Shown here in pieces: positions 49,296 to 61,700 of a stretch of DNA of 64,000 nucleotides. How positions within the stretch are numbered: position 1 is the stretch's first letter; each line of letters starts with the position of its first letter. The notes beneath the pieces are model-generated. The model worked only from the letters and a program-made list of their open reading frames with translations. It made no database searches and was not told the origin of the DNA. The stretch covers positions 22,116,898-22,180,897 of the forward strand of contig NC_080410.1 in assembly GCF_030265065.1 (NCBI RefSeq). Reading direction: 5' to 3'. A program made the translations under genes and the position numbers. This stretch comes from Corythoichthys intestinalis (Eukaryota; Chordata; Actinopteri; Syngnathiformes; Syngnathidae).

Positions 49296-50844
49296 CAGTG
49301 GGGCAAATAAGTATTTAGTCAACCACGAATTGTGCAAGTTCTCCTACTCGAAAAGATTAGAGACGCCTGTAATTGTCAACACGGGTAAACCTCAACCATG
49401 AGACAGAATGTTGGGGAAAAAAACAGATAATCACATTGCTTGTTTTTTAAAGAATTTATTTCCAAATTGGGAGTGGAAAATGAGTATTGGGTCAATACCG
49501 AAAGTTCATTTCAATACTTTGTTATGTACCTTTTGTTGGCAATAACAGAGAATAACGTGACTCCACTCATTACCTGTATTAATGGCACGTTTTAGCTCAT
49601 TATCGGTATAAAAGACACCTGTCCACAATCTCTGTCAGTCACACTCCAAACTCCACTATGGCCAAGACCAAAAAGCTGTCAAAGGACACCAGAGACAAAA
49701 TCGTAGACCTGCACCAGGCTGGGAGGACTGAATCTGCAATAGGTAAAACGCTTGGTGTAAAGAAATCAACTGTGGGAGCAATTATTAGAAAATCGAAGAC
49801 ATACAAGGCCACTGAAAAGCTTCCTCGATCTGCGGCTCCATGCAAGATCTCACCCCGTGGCGTCAAAATGGTAACATGAACGGTGAGCAAAAATCCCAGA
49901 ACCACACGAGGGGACCTAGTGAATGACCTACAGAGAGCTGGGACCACAGTAACAAAGGCTACTATCATTAACACAATGCCCCGCCAGGGACTCAAATCCT
50001 GAAGCCAGTACACGTCCAGGCCCGTCTGCGGTTCGCTAGAGAGCATTTGGATGATCCAGAAAAGGACTGGTAGAATGTGTTATGGTTAGATGAAACTAAA
50101 ATAGAACTTTTTGGTAGAAACACAGGTTCTCGTTTGGAGAAGAATATCCGAAGGACACCATACCCACTGTGAAGCATGGGAGTGGAAACAACATGCTTTG
50201 GGGCTGTTTTTCTGCAAAGGGACCAGTACAACTGATCTGTGTAAAGGAAATAATGAATGGGGCCATGTATCGAGAAATTTTGAGTGAAAATCTCCTTCCG
50301 TCAGCAAGGGCATTGAAGATGAGACGTGGCTGGGTTTTTCAGCATGACAATGATCCCAAACACACAGCCAGAACAACAAAGGAGTGGCTTCGTAAGAAGC
50401 ATTTCAAGGTCCTGGAGTGGCCTAGCCAGTCTCCAGATCTCAACCCCATAGAAAATCTGTGGAGGGAGTTGAAAGTCCGTGTTGCCCAACGAAAGCCCCA
50501 AAACATCACTGCTCTAGAGGAGATCTGCATGGAGGAATGGGCCAAAATATCAGCACCAGTGTGCGAAAAGCCTGTGAAGAGTTACAGAAAACGTTTGGCC
50601 TCTGTTATTGCCAACAAAGGGTACATAACAAAGTATTGAGATGAACTTTTGGTTTTGACCAAATGCTTATTTTCCACCATGATTTGCAAATAAATTCTTT
50701 AAAAATCAAACAATGTGGTTATATCCATATTCTGTCTCTCGTGGTTGCGGTTTACCCATGTTGACAATTAAAGGCCTCTCTAATATTTTCAAGTGGGAGA
50801 ACTTGCACAATTAGTGGTTGACTAAATACTTATTTGCCCCACTG
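49296..50844 (+). mobile_element. Tc1 transposon (Passport/PPTN-like), copy 2
   Basis: Ends CAGTGGGGCAAATAAGTATT are inverted and bounded by TA. Same family as the copies at 28379 and 59444. Confidence 0.94.
49658..50639 (+). pseudogene. Tc1 transposase, copy 2, broken
   Basis: The N-terminal 73 codons are intact ([20 protein letters not shown]...[19 protein letters not shown]), ending at a TGA. The middle, including the region of the first Asp (reads TAGAATGTGTTATGGTTAGAT), carries further stops and small deletions. From 50169 to the end it is open and keeps [10 protein letters not shown] and [15 protein letters not shown], the second Asp and the Glu. At least three lesions make it inactive. 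Confidence 0.93.
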
Positions 50845-50996
50845 TATGTTAAAGATTACATGCCATGTAGCCTTTTTAACATAGCATCTTGTTGCTGGTG
50901 CAGATGTGTCCACCATAAAAGACACTTGTGACTTAATTTTTTATTTGTTATTTGAGAGGGAACGAAATCAGAAAAAAAATGTATAAATAGAAGACA

Positions 50997-51000
<4 letters not shown>

Positions 51001-51028
<28 letters not shown>

Positions 51029-51029
51029 C
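51001..51029. repeat. poly-A run
   Basis: Simple A repeat downstream of Elongin B. Confidence 0.9.
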
Positions 51030-51179
51030 ATTTGATCTGGTAAGATTGAGGGTAAACAGTGGGACTCAGGGGGAAAACAAGCATACATTTCGTTCATCCT
51101 AAATATCTCAGACTTGCTATGAAACATTTGGTTGATGGGATAAAAATGATCAATAGCTATAGAAAATGATCACCAATGG

Positions 51180-51185
51180 TTTATT
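51180..51185 (-). terminator. candidate poly(A) signal of Elongin B
   Basis: AATAAA on the minus strand, about 395 nt beyond the stop codon at 51579-51581. It would give a 3' UTR of about 410 nt that includes a GTT-repeat. Confidence 0.65.
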
Positions 51186-51578
51186 TTAAAACTTTCTGGG
51201 CAAAAGAAGTAAAATCCTACTTATAGTTTAACCAATACAAAGAAGCATAAAAAGGTCTCTCCTGCTCGGTGCCATCATTGAAGCCATTTAGGTAACGAAC
51301 AAAAAACACGCAGACAGTAAAGTAAGGCAGCTTAACCACAGCTCAAAAGTAAAGAATCAATTAAATAGGATGTACAAAGCTTGGTGTTGAGCAGGTGACA
51401 GTGTTGCGACCAGTCTGGGCTGTGACGTTTTCTAGCATGCACACAAACTCACCGCTCGCTCGCTCACATAACAACAACAACAACCCGTGTTTTGCTTCTG
51501 TCCAGGTGGAGATCTCGTCGTTCGTTCACACAAATCCCCCCCCTCCCTCCCGTGGATTTCCTGCATCCTGAACTGTTT

Positions 51579-54500
51579 TCACTGAACGGCCTGCTCGTTG
51601 GCTGTGCTGCCAGTGTCCTGCGGCCTCATGACGTCCGGGAGCTCCGGGGGGGTGGAGAAGGGGTCCATCCTCAGCTGCTCAAATGAATCATCTGAGGGGA
51701 AAACAAGGCAGGAAAGTAAGACTACCTCGCACACTCATTCTTGCAAAAGTCTTACCGCTGATTCGGAAAGCTAAGCCCACGGTTCCAGGGGACTGAGGCC
51801 GGGCCGTCTGGTTGGTGAAGCCACAGTTTCCGAGTGTCTGAGTGTCATCCAGCTCCATGTCATCCTGCACAAGCAAAATAACTAGGGCTGTCAAAATTAT
51901 CGCGTTAACGGGCGGTAATTAATTTTTCAAATTAATCACGTTAAAATATTTGACGCAATTAACGCACATGCCCCGCTCAGATTAAAATGACAGCAGAGTG
52001 TAATGTCCGCTTGTTACTTGTTTTTTTTTTTTTTTTCTGGCACCATGAGTGAGCATGGTGTAATTATTGACATCAACAATGGCCAACTATTAGTTTATTT
52101 TTTGATTGAAAATTTTACAAATTTTAATAAAACGAAAACATTAAGAGGGGTTTTAATATTAAATTTCTATAACTTGTAATAACATTTATCTTTTAAGAAC
52201 TACAAGTCTTTCTATCCATGGATCGCTTTAAGAGAATGTTAATAATGTTAATGCCATCTTGATGATTTATTGTTATAATAAACTTATACAGTACTCATGT
52301 ACCGTATGTTGAATGTATATATCCGTCTTGTGTATTATCTTTCCATTCCAACAACAATTTACAGAAAAATATTAAAATTTAGAGATGGTCTGAATTGCGA
52401 TTAATTACGATTAATTAATTTTTAAGCCGTAATTAACTCGATTAAAAATTTTAATCGTTTTGACAGCCCTAAAAATAACATATGGAATCAGCTACTTTTT
52501 TGTTACGCTTCATAAGACACACATCATAAAACTGTCAGGTCATTCTGGCCTCAAGTTTTTAATAAATTCCGACTAATAAAAAAGGTACAACGGTGACCCC
52601 TCTCAAAACACTTGCATCTCGAATCTTTGAAATCACCCAGACAAGCCAACAAAGATTTGTGTAAAATGTTTTAGTGAGGAAAATATCACTCCACATTATT
52701 GGAAATATAATCATAGTTTGTGCATTTGGCTAGTGAGTATTGTTCTGCTCTGATGTTTCTATCTTTGCCACTTGCTGCCAGTATAATAGTCATACTACAT
52801 GCAAATTTGCTGATAAAACAATATAATCACAATTAAGCTAAAGGATTTCAATTTTCCAAAGATGATAAAGAATATTATGTTTTTCTATGTTTTTTGTATG
52901 CATGCTTGTTTAATTGTTCAGAAATTTCCACCTGTTGCGTATCTGTCAAATACACATTCCCTAGATAAGCAGTGATTCAGTGTAAAAGATATTTTATTTT
53001 TAAGCATACATTCTAGTTCAAGACGATTATCATTTTGTAAGCATGAGCAACTAAAGATCGAAAGTCTTGTTCAGTTCACCTTATAGAGCCTCTGGTCCTC
53101 AGGCGGCCTCCTGAGGATGCCCTCCACGATGCGTTTCAACTCATACACAGATGTGGACTCTTTGGCGTCAGTGAAGATGGTCGTCTTGAGACGCCGGATC
53201 ATGAGGAACACATCCTACCGAGCACACGATGGGAGATAAAGCCTTGTTCTCACACACATTTTGCCTTTTCTCTGGATTTTCTCATGATCCTACCACAACC
53301 CTGATGACTTTTCAAGATTACCAGAGAGCAGAAACACTGTTTATGGCAACAAAGCAAGAAATACAATTTTTTATAAATAAGAAAATAAAATTTTAAAAAA
53401 TTCAAATGCATGGAAATCAAATCAATATTAACAGCAATTAAAAGACAAAATTTTTTGTGGGACATGATTTTAACGAGACAACTGAACTACCAATAGTGTA
53501 CCGCACGAATGCTATTTTTAAGCCGTGATCGCATCGTAAAGTGGAAGTGGGACATTATAGACATGCCCTCGCACACAAACCATTATACACTCACCGGCCA
53601 CTTTATTAGGTACACCTGTCCAACTGCTCGTTAACACTTAATTTCTAATCAGCCAGTCACATGGCGGCAACTCAGTGCATTTAGGCATGTAGACATGGTT
53701 TAAGACAATCTCCTGCAGTTCAAACCGAGCATCAGTATGGGGAAGAAAGGTGATTTGAGTGACTTTGAACGTGGCATGGTTGTTGGTGCCAGAAGGGCTG
53801 GTCTGAGTATTTCAGAAACTGCTGATCTCCTGGGATTTTCACACACAACCATCTGTAGGGTTTACAGAGAATGGTCCGAAAAAGAAAAAATATCCAGTGA
53901 GCGGCAGTTCTGTGGGCGAGATGCCTTGTTGATGCCAGAGGTCAGAGGAGAATGGCCAGACTGGTTCGAGCAGATAGAAAGGCAACAGTGACTCAAATTA
54001 CCTCCCGTAACAACCAAGGTAGGCAGAAGAGCATCTCTGAACGCACAGTACGTTGAACTTTGAGGCAGATGGGCTACAGCAGCAGAAGACCACGCTGGGT
54101 GCCACTCCTTTCAGCTAAGAACAGGAAACTGAGGCTACAATTTGCACAAGTTCATCGAAATTGGACAATAGAACATTGGAAAAACGTTGCCTGGTCTGAT
54201 GAGTCTCGATTTCTGCTGCGAAATTCGGATGGTGGGGTCAGAATTTGGTGTCAATAACATGAAACCATGGATCCATCCTGCCTTGTGTCAACGGTTCAGG
54301 CTGGTGGTGGTGGTGTAAAGGTGTGGGGAATATTTTCTTGGCACTCTTTGGGCCCCTTGGTACCAATTGAGCATCGTTGGAACGCCACAGCCTACCTGAG
54401 TATTGTTGCTGACCATGTCCATCCCTTTATGACCACAATGTACCCAACTTCTGATGGCCACTTTCAGCAGGATATTGGGCCATGTCATAAAGCTGGAATC

Positions 54501-57500
54501 ATCTCGCGAGACTGGTTTCTTGAACATGACAATGAGTTCATTGTACTCAAATGGCCTCCACAGTCACCAGATCTCAATCCAATAGAGCATCTTTGGGATG
54601 TGGTGGAACGGGAGATTCGCATCATGGATGTGCAGCCGATAAATCTGCACCACCTGTGTGATGCCATCATGTCAATATAGACCAAACTCTCTGAGGAATG
54701 CTTCCAGCACCTTGTTGAATCTATGCCACGAAGAATTGAGGCAGTTCTGAAGGCAAAAGGGGGTCCAACCCGTTACTAGGATGGTGTACCTAATAAAGTG
54801 GCCGGTGAGTGTATTTCTGCTAGTTTTCTCCGGTAATATTTCAAAAACGAACATGCCGATTAAGCACTGCTGATATGGAACTTCTAGAAACGACTCTAGA
54901 CATTACGACATATGAAGGATGTTTTCTTCATACGTTTTCCGAAACCAAAAACCCAGAGAAAATAATGTGGAGAATGGATCAACTTGAATCAATCAACGTT
55001 TTAACGCCAGCAAGGTGTCGCCATTCACATTTCATATGTAGTAAACATTTTCTTGGGGGGAATGGCCCTTCAGAGGATGAAGAGGTAAGCCATTTTGATA
55101 TTTTTTACTTATTTTTTAGCATGGCATTTTGCCGTGCTGCTTCTGTCTGACAATGAATGACCTGAAAAAATGAAAATGGTATCTGACTGCCACTGTTACC
55201 TTTTCTGTTGTAAAAAAAACAAAAAAAAAACAACTTTAGTAAGGGGGGATTGTACATAAATTATACAATTAAGATTTGTTAATGAAAAAATCCGTCTTTG
55301 TTGGCTGCCAACTAGTAGCATTTGCAATCGCTACACAAAAATAGCAATGTAAATTGCCCAAAAGAACGGTCAGAGAGGTAAGACAACCAGAGGATATAAT
55401 ATATAAGAAAGACAGAGCATATAGTGGTTAAGGATAGATGTTGAAACAGGAGAATGTCATTGTCAAAGGCGAAAGAAAAAGGTCGATAAAAAAGCTAAGT
55501 GTCAGCTTAGGTCGGTTTCTTTTTCCCGTCTTTTTCAGCCCTTGACACTCGAGCTATCTCTTTAACTGAACATTTGTATGTTATTCCACATCTTTACCAG
55601 TGAATTTGGCACTAGGGACATCATTTTCAGACAGAATTGGTAGGTTTAGCTCTAAACATATCCTTTGTACACTATTTCCATTCATTTACTATTGGGGACA
55701 AACGGAAGCGTGTCCCCCGCCCCTTAGCAACAGTTGCTATCGTCATGATTCATGAATATTAATGAGCGGAAGTGACATGTTGCTTGCGGTACGCCATTCT
55801 GTGGGCAACTTGGCGAGGTAAATTATGCCCAAATTCGGTACTGATCTAAACATGGCCCTCATCCCAATCACTGGGAGAGTCGTTAAATAGCCTGATTATC
55901 TTGTAGTGTACGTAAAGGTACACTTAAAACACAGGCTGAACTAAATGTTTTAAGGCAAAGTATTACCTTTCAAGGACAAATTCACAAATTACAGTTAATT
56001 ACATGACACATATTATATATCACTGTACACCAAAAAACTGCTAAGTTCTTTTTTTTTTTTTAACGGATTTGCAAGTGGCACTGATCCACCCTTACAACCC
56101 ATCTCCGGACCTGAGGGCTGTGGATCAGAATTTACTAATGGTACAGCGTACTCAGCTTCGAACAAGGGGCGACGGCTCCTTCCAGGCTGTGGCTCCCAGG
56201 TTTTGCAATGGCCTTCTGCTCTCTCTGCATTCGATGGAGTCTTTCGACTCTTTCAAAAAGCACCTTGAATCATATTTTTTTTGTCCAGGCCTTTGCTTAA
56301 TTTTTTTGGGTTGTTTTTATCATCGCTGAGCCGTTCTTGCCTATTGAATTTGAAATCACTTGTATGTATTTTAGCCTTTATACGCCGTACTGTATGTATT
56401 TGAATGTGTTATCGAAATAATTGACCAAAAAGAGTTTTCTTTGCATTTCAGTAGTTTTACCCCAAAATAAATAAATAAACAAATACATAAATACAATTTC
56501 TGGCTCCGTGGCGACCTTCACGTCGGGGAGTTCCGGCAAGAAATTCTAACCACTTTCACCACTGTGTATGAGCCTTAAGTATTTTCTAACCACTTTCACC
56601 ACTGTGTATGAGCCTTAAGTATTTTCTAACTATTTTATTGTCTTTTTGCACTGAAAAACGCTTCGTGACTGCTGAGGAAGGCGCTATATAAATAAAACTA
56701 ACTTACTTGCTCTTTTTTAAACCTAGGCTTGCCACCCGACCTTTGAATCGGGAATTTAAAGTTGCGTTCCGTATTGAACCAATACGGAATATATTTATAA
56801 ATAGATACATTTCTATGCATTTTAGGAGTTTTGGGGCTGTCCCTTTTTTTCGTCGCCTGTACCGCTTTGGGCGAGAGGAGCGTCCCTTATTTCTATTTCT
56901 GAAAGGTGGCAACCCTATTTAAACCCCAGTTAACACTATTTGTCTAGTATGATATTACTGAGCGGGACTATAAAAAAAGGACTATTTAAAAAAAAAAAAG
57001 GGTCATTTGTTATGGCCTGAAATGCTTGTAGTTTTCGGGCCAGCGAACTTGATAGCTTAGCCAAAAGTTATTTTGTTAATAGCTTTACTTTTATTTGAAA
57101 ATATTTTCACACTTATCAATGACCTAAAATCAACTTAAATAATTCAAGATGGCAACATTTAAAACTCGGTATCAAAGGGAAGAAAAAATATGAAAGCATC
57201 CATAGAACCGGCGACAAAGAAGACACAGTCATGAAAATCCCCTCGTCCACTACATAATTTAAATGTAAGCAAAATAATGAAAACTACCTTAAAAGGGGAA
57301 GCTAAGTGTTCAAGGCAGCATCGAAGTTACCGCTAATTAGCTTAGCATAAAGCTAACACCGCGTAGTCGGCAAACTCGGCAGGCAAAACTTGAGCAACGA
57401 CAGCTGTCATGTCACATAACATTCAGAGTGTTCGGCGTAACAACACTTAAAGTTTGATGGTTTTGTAAAATACACGTCGTTTGGGAATGTTTTGTGGCCC

Positions 57501-58048
57501 AAAATGTTTAGTTGGGGTATCGTGACGAGCTACATTGCTTTAGCTTAGCCAAACGTTAAGACACACTGACAGCGGCTACAACTTTAAAGCAGCCGTTAAT
57601 CTCAATATCATTTTCCAAACTATTTTTAAACACCGCATAAAGACGAATGTCGCTTATATCCAAATAATGGTAAAATAAAGACAGGCGTTCTTAAACTGTC
57701 AACTTGGGTTAGTTTTGTTTGCAGCCTGTGAGTCAACTGATTACACGTTCATTCAAAAACACCCGAAAGCTTGTCGCCTTTATTGTGTATTATTACCACC
57801 TACGAGTGATTAAAAAAACAATGTTTCTTATTTTTATTAACTACCAAACGTTGACAAGCTATCATCCCTAGCTAAACAAAGCCAGCCTTCTTATTGACGT
57901 CGGCTTTTTGGCGACTCTCTTTCTGTGCTGTTATTTCTTACACCCATTTTTAAAAAGAAAAAAAAATATTCAGCACCAAACCAAAATACTTTTTTTCCAC
58001 GTTGTCCAAGCCATACAACGCAATGAGCATATTTCGTGCACTCACCAT
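51579..58048 (-). CDS. elob: Elongin B
   Basis: Four coding exons, 58046-58048, 53080-53214, 51756-51864 and 51579-51691, with GT-AG borders. The total is 119 residues, against 118 in mammals. Exon 1 contributes only the ATG before a GTGAGT donor. The protein reads [20 protein letters not shown], then [19 protein letters not shown], a ubiquitin-like fold, then [20 protein letters not shown] and the acidic C-terminal tail [14 protein letters not shown]. Elongin B pairs with Elongin C in the Elongin transcription-elongation factor and as adaptor in VHL and SOCS-box cullin-RING ubiquitin ligases, in nucleus and cytoplasm (family knowledge). All splice phases agree and no lesion is seen, so the gene looks functional. 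The introns contain a hAT, a Tc1 and other repeats that leave the exons untouched. Confidence 0.97.
51883..52471. mobile_element. hAT MITE (TAGGGCTGTCA family), in Elongin B intron 2
   Basis: Ends TAGGGCTGTCAAAA and TTTTGACAGCCCTA are inverted, with perfect duplications aaaataac at 51875-51882 and 52472-52479. It begins only 19 bp upstream of exon 3 (51864), so it lies right at the acceptor region of that exon. Confidence 0.94.
52480..53079. other. Elongin B intron 2, remaining sequence
   Basis: AT-rich intron. No additional exon or repeat border seen. Confidence 0.6.
53588..54811 (+). mobile_element. Tc1 transposon (CACTCACCGGCCAC family), in Elongin B intron 1
   Basis: The inverted ends CACTCACCGGCCACTTTATT match perfectly for about 29 bp and are bounded by TA. 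The length of 1224 bp is typical for a Tc1 with short terminal repeats. Confidence 0.95.
53737..54779 (+). pseudogene. Tc1 transposase with one frameshift and two stops
   Basis: It starts [20 protein letters not shown] with the paired-like DNA-binding helices ([20 protein letters not shown]). The frame shifts after about residue 80. In the second frame the catalytic core reads AWSDESRF (first Asp), [11 protein letters not shown] (second Asp) and [12 protein letters not shown] (Glu). A TAA at 54255-54257 and a TAG at 54678-54680 interrupt it; the natural end is at 54777-54779 (GGPTRY). All three catalytic residues are present. Confidence 0.93.
54812..56065. other. Elongin B intron 1, middle part
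   Basis: It contains the THAP-like remnant described separately and otherwise AT-rich sequence without recognised features. Confidence 0.5.
54875..55093 (+). pseudogene. THAP-domain-like remnant
   Basis: The frame reads [20 protein letters not shown], then [16 protein letters not shown]. The tryptophan in IMWRMD and CSKHF fit the second half of a THAP zinc finger (W, then CxxH). A GAG|GTAAGC donor-like site follows at 55085-55091. The first Cys pair is not visible. It may come from a THAP-bearing transposon (for example P-type) or an old gene copy. It lies antisense in Elongin B intron 1. Confidence 0.45.
56066..56706 (+). mobile_element. L2/Rex1-type LINE, 3' end only
   Basis: The frame 56069-56329 ends in [20 protein letters not shown] and [11 protein letters not shown], the common C-terminal tail of L2/Rex1-clade reverse transcriptase ORFs. 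The sequence ends GCGCTATATAAATAAAACTAACTTAC (written in two parts: GCGCTATATAAATAAAAC, TAACTTAC), typical of these tails. A fragment of the GGGTGAAAGTGG hAT family interrupts the 3' UTR at about 56405-56575. Strongly 5'-truncated. Confidence 0.72.
56724..56917. mobile_element. small hAT MITE in Elongin B intron 1
   Basis: Ends TAGGCTTGCCACC and GGTGGCAACCCTA are inverted and flanked by tttaaacc on both sides (56716-56723 and 56918-56925). Confidence 0.88.
56926..58045. other. Elongin B intron 1, first part
   Basis: AT-rich intron next to the non-coding first exon. No other feature seen. Confidence 0.5.
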
Positions 58049-58629
58049 GTCTTGCGGTCGAATGCACAGTGATGGAAAAAAGGAAAAAAATCGCCTCAAC
58101 TGCACAGCGACAGCTGATGCGGCGTTCACAGCCTATATTTGCACTTCGGAATTTCCAAGCTAAAACTCTCGACCACGGGGCTTCAACGTGAACGCCACTC
58201 GTAAGAACCTCGGCCAACTTAAGATATTGTTTGTCACTTAATATTAATACTACTATGAGCTAATGAATTGTAATAACATGGGAGAAACTCAGGTAAAAAA
58301 GCAAGCTCGTACTTTGTCCGTCTCGTCATGAACACAACTCGTGCATTCATGGACAAAATATGCGTCCTTCGTGGAGGCTTTCTGTGACGTCAGCTTTGAG
58401 TGTTTTCTTTGCTTCTCACGTGGCAAAACGTAAAAGCTCTATAAATCATTATTAGTTTTTGAAAAACGGAAATTTATATAATCATTTTTTAAAGTGAGGC
58501 TTTTTATCAAACTGTGTCTGACAAACGTGGTTTTAACCATAATCAGATGAGTGCAAATGGCAAGTTCACTATCCACACAATAGCTGTGCTTTAACATAAT
58601 TTTAACTTGAATGAACATTAATCACTTCA
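58049..58629 (-). promoter_or_regulatory. elob: presumed Elongin B 5' UTR and promoter region
   Basis: Sequence upstream of the Elongin B ATG, between it and the end of the next gene. It must hold the transcription start, but I cannot place it; no TATA box stands out at an obvious position. Confidence 0.4.
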
Positions 58630-58669
58630 TTTATTTCAGAATGAATGTTTTATTTTTGATTCATTTATT
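58630..58669 (-). terminator. candidate poly(A) signals of the THAP-integrase gene
   Basis: Three minus-strand AATAAA hexamers at 58664-58669, 58649-58654 and 58630-58635, 40-80 nt beyond the stop at 58711-58713. Confidence 0.6.
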
Positions 58670-58710
58670 ATTTTTTTACCATTAAACAAAATCAAACATG
58701 ACAAAACAAC

Positions 58711-61700
58711 TTAAATACAGGTGAGGGTTGAGGCTCCATATTGCACCAGGAGAGCACTTTCTTGGATCTGTGTGTCTGTGTACTAGGAAAAGGAGAGGAC
58801 ATTTGAAGATGATTTTAAAACCAAGCTTACATGTCAAAACTCACATGTGGTCCAGGTGAGGGGTGGACAAGTTCCGATTCACGGCAACAGAGTAGCGCAA
58901 AGGGCCTCTCCTTGCTGTGGGAATGTTCTTGGAAGCATAAAGCGAACACCTTAGCGGGAAGGAACACATCCCAGTCGGCCACATGCTCATCCACTAGGTC
59001 ACCCACCATCCTTGTCAAAAATAAAATCTCAAATAAGGTTTTTCTTCTCACTCTTAAAAAATACAACAAACTTTCATACATCAACCCAAATCTCACTGAA
59101 GATACAATTTCCTTCTCACAAAAGCAAAATATAAAATCATCCTGGAAAATAAATACACCTTAATTCTTCCTCCATATATCCCTCATATTAACAAAATAAT
59201 TTTTCTTTCCTCATTGTAAAAAATTGTGCATAACCTCCAGTAAATGCCAATTTCCCATAATCTCGTAATTCAATTGAACAATTCACTTTTCCCTGTACAA
59301 AAAATCCAAGTTAAAAAAAAAAATCCTAATTTAGAAAAACGTCACATCGCAAATATTTCCCCCCGTCATGAAAAAGTCTTACATCACACCACAACTTTCC
59401 GATCTCAGTAATGCCCTCTTTGATATATGTTCCCTGTCACATACAGTGGGGCAAATAAGTATTTTGTCAACCATTCATTGTGCAAGTTGTCCCACTTGAA
59501 AATATTAGAGAGGCCTGTAATTGCCAACATGGGTAAACCTCAACCATGAGAGAATTTGAAAAAAAAAAAAAAAAACAGAAAATCACATTGTTTGATTTTC
59601 AAATAATTTATTTGCAGATCATGGTGGAAAATAAGTATTTGGTCAATACCAAAAGTTCATCTCAATACTTTGTTTTGTACCCTTTGTTGGCAATAACGGA
59701 GGCCAAACGTTATCTTTAACTCTTCACAAGCTTTTCACACTGTTGCTGGTATTCTGGCCCATTCCTCCATGCAGATCTCCTCTAGAGCAGTGATGTTTTG
59801 GGGCTGTCGTTGGGCAACACAGACTTTCAACTCCCTCCACAGATTTTCTATGAGGTTGAGATCTGCAGACTGGCGAGGCCACTCCAGGACCTTGAAATGC
59901 TTCTTACGAAGCCACTCCTTTGTTGCCCTGGCTGTGTGTTTGGGATCATTGTCATGCTGAAAGACCCAGCCACGTCTCATCTTCAATGCCCTTGCTGATT
60001 GAAGGAGATTTTCACTCAAAATCTGTCAATACATGGCCCCATTCATTCTTTCCTGTCAGTCGTCCTGGTCCCTTTGCAGAAAACAGCCCCAAAGCATGAT
60101 GTTTCCACCCCCATGCTCCACAGTGGGTATGGTGCTCTTCAGATGCAATTCAGTATTCTTTCTCCTCCAAACACGAGAACCTGTGTTTCTACCAAAAAGT
60201 TCTATTTTGGTTTCATCTGACCTTAACGCATTCTCCCAGTCCTCTTCTGGATCATCCAAATGCTCTCTAGCGAACCGCAGACGGGCCTGGACGTGTACTG
60301 GCTTCAGCAGGGGGACACGTCTGGCTGTGCAGGATTTGAGTCCCTGGCAGCGCATTGTGTTACTGATAGTAGCCTTTGTTACTGTGGTCTCAGCTCTCTG
60401 CAGGTCATTCACTAGGTCCCCCCGTGTGGTTCTGGGATTTTTGCTCACCGTTCTTGTTATCATTTTGACGCCACGGGGTGAGATCTTGCATGGAGCCCCA
60501 GATCGGGGGAGATTATCAGTGGTCTTGTATGTCTTCCATTTGATAATAATTGCTCCCACAGTTGATTTCTTTACACCAAGCATTTTACCTATTGCGGATT
60601 CAGTCTTCCTAGCGTGGTGCAGGTCTACAATTTTGTCTCTGGTGTCCTTCGACAGCTGTTTGGTCTTGGCCATAGTGGAGTTTGGAGTGTGAGTGACTGA
60701 GGTTGTGGTGTCTTTTATACCGATAATGAGTTAAAACAGGTGCCATTAATACAGATAACGAGTTTAGCCTCGTTAGACCTTGTTAGAAGTTAGATCTCTT
60801 TGACAGCCAGAAATCTTGTTTGTAGGTGACCAAATACTTATTTTCCACTCTAATTTAGAAATAAATTCTTTAAAAATCAAACAATGTGATTTTCTGTTTT
60901 TTTTTTTCCCACACTGTGTCTCTCATGGTTGAGGTTTACCCATGTTGACAATTACAGGCCTCTCAAATCTTTTCAAGTAGGAGAACTTGCACAATTGGTG
61001 GTTGACTAAATACTTATTTGCCCCACTGTACCTAATCGCGTGTCACTACGTAGACATTATTGCCATTGCGGATACTGGTAAAGTATCACAAGTGTTGAGG
61101 CCTCACAAATACAAACCTGTCAAGCAAGTGCTGCGTGTTCAGATCGAAAGCACCTGTGTGCGGATGCTGGACCACGAGGTCTTCAGTCATAAGCTGTTTG
61201 GCGAGTTCCTGATTGATCTGATTCAACGCAGGATGTCTTTACTCAGTTTACCTTCGAGATGCCACACATTTGCATCACTCACCTGGCCGATGATGTCGCA
61301 CGGCAGCCTCGAGAGGATCTTCAATGGTAAGCCGAAGTGGTCAAGGGCCTCAGCCACATGCTTGGCAATGTGCACCGATAGAAAAGACGGCACAGCCGCC
61401 GCCTCAACCCATTTTGAGTAATAGTCGGTCAGAGTCACCACGTACTTGTGACCATTTTGCGTTGTCGGTAGAGGCCCACGCACATCCAGGCCTAGCCACT
61501 GCCACGCTGAAGTCACCTGACACCACCCAGTCACTGTCACTTTAAGAATTCTGGATACTATTCAGCAACTCATACAAAAAAAAAAATCACCTCAATCACA
61601 TTTTCTGGGGTTAGGCCATCCATCTATGGAAGAGACACATCAACAATATTTGCTAAAATGGCCTATAAAGATGTTTAGTCATTCATGTCATTGTATTGTC

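Noticed and set aside
60033-60692. 219-codon plus-strand frame opposite the Tc1 transposase
   Set aside because: It is the antisense shadow of the transposase; the same shadow appears in the sister copies.
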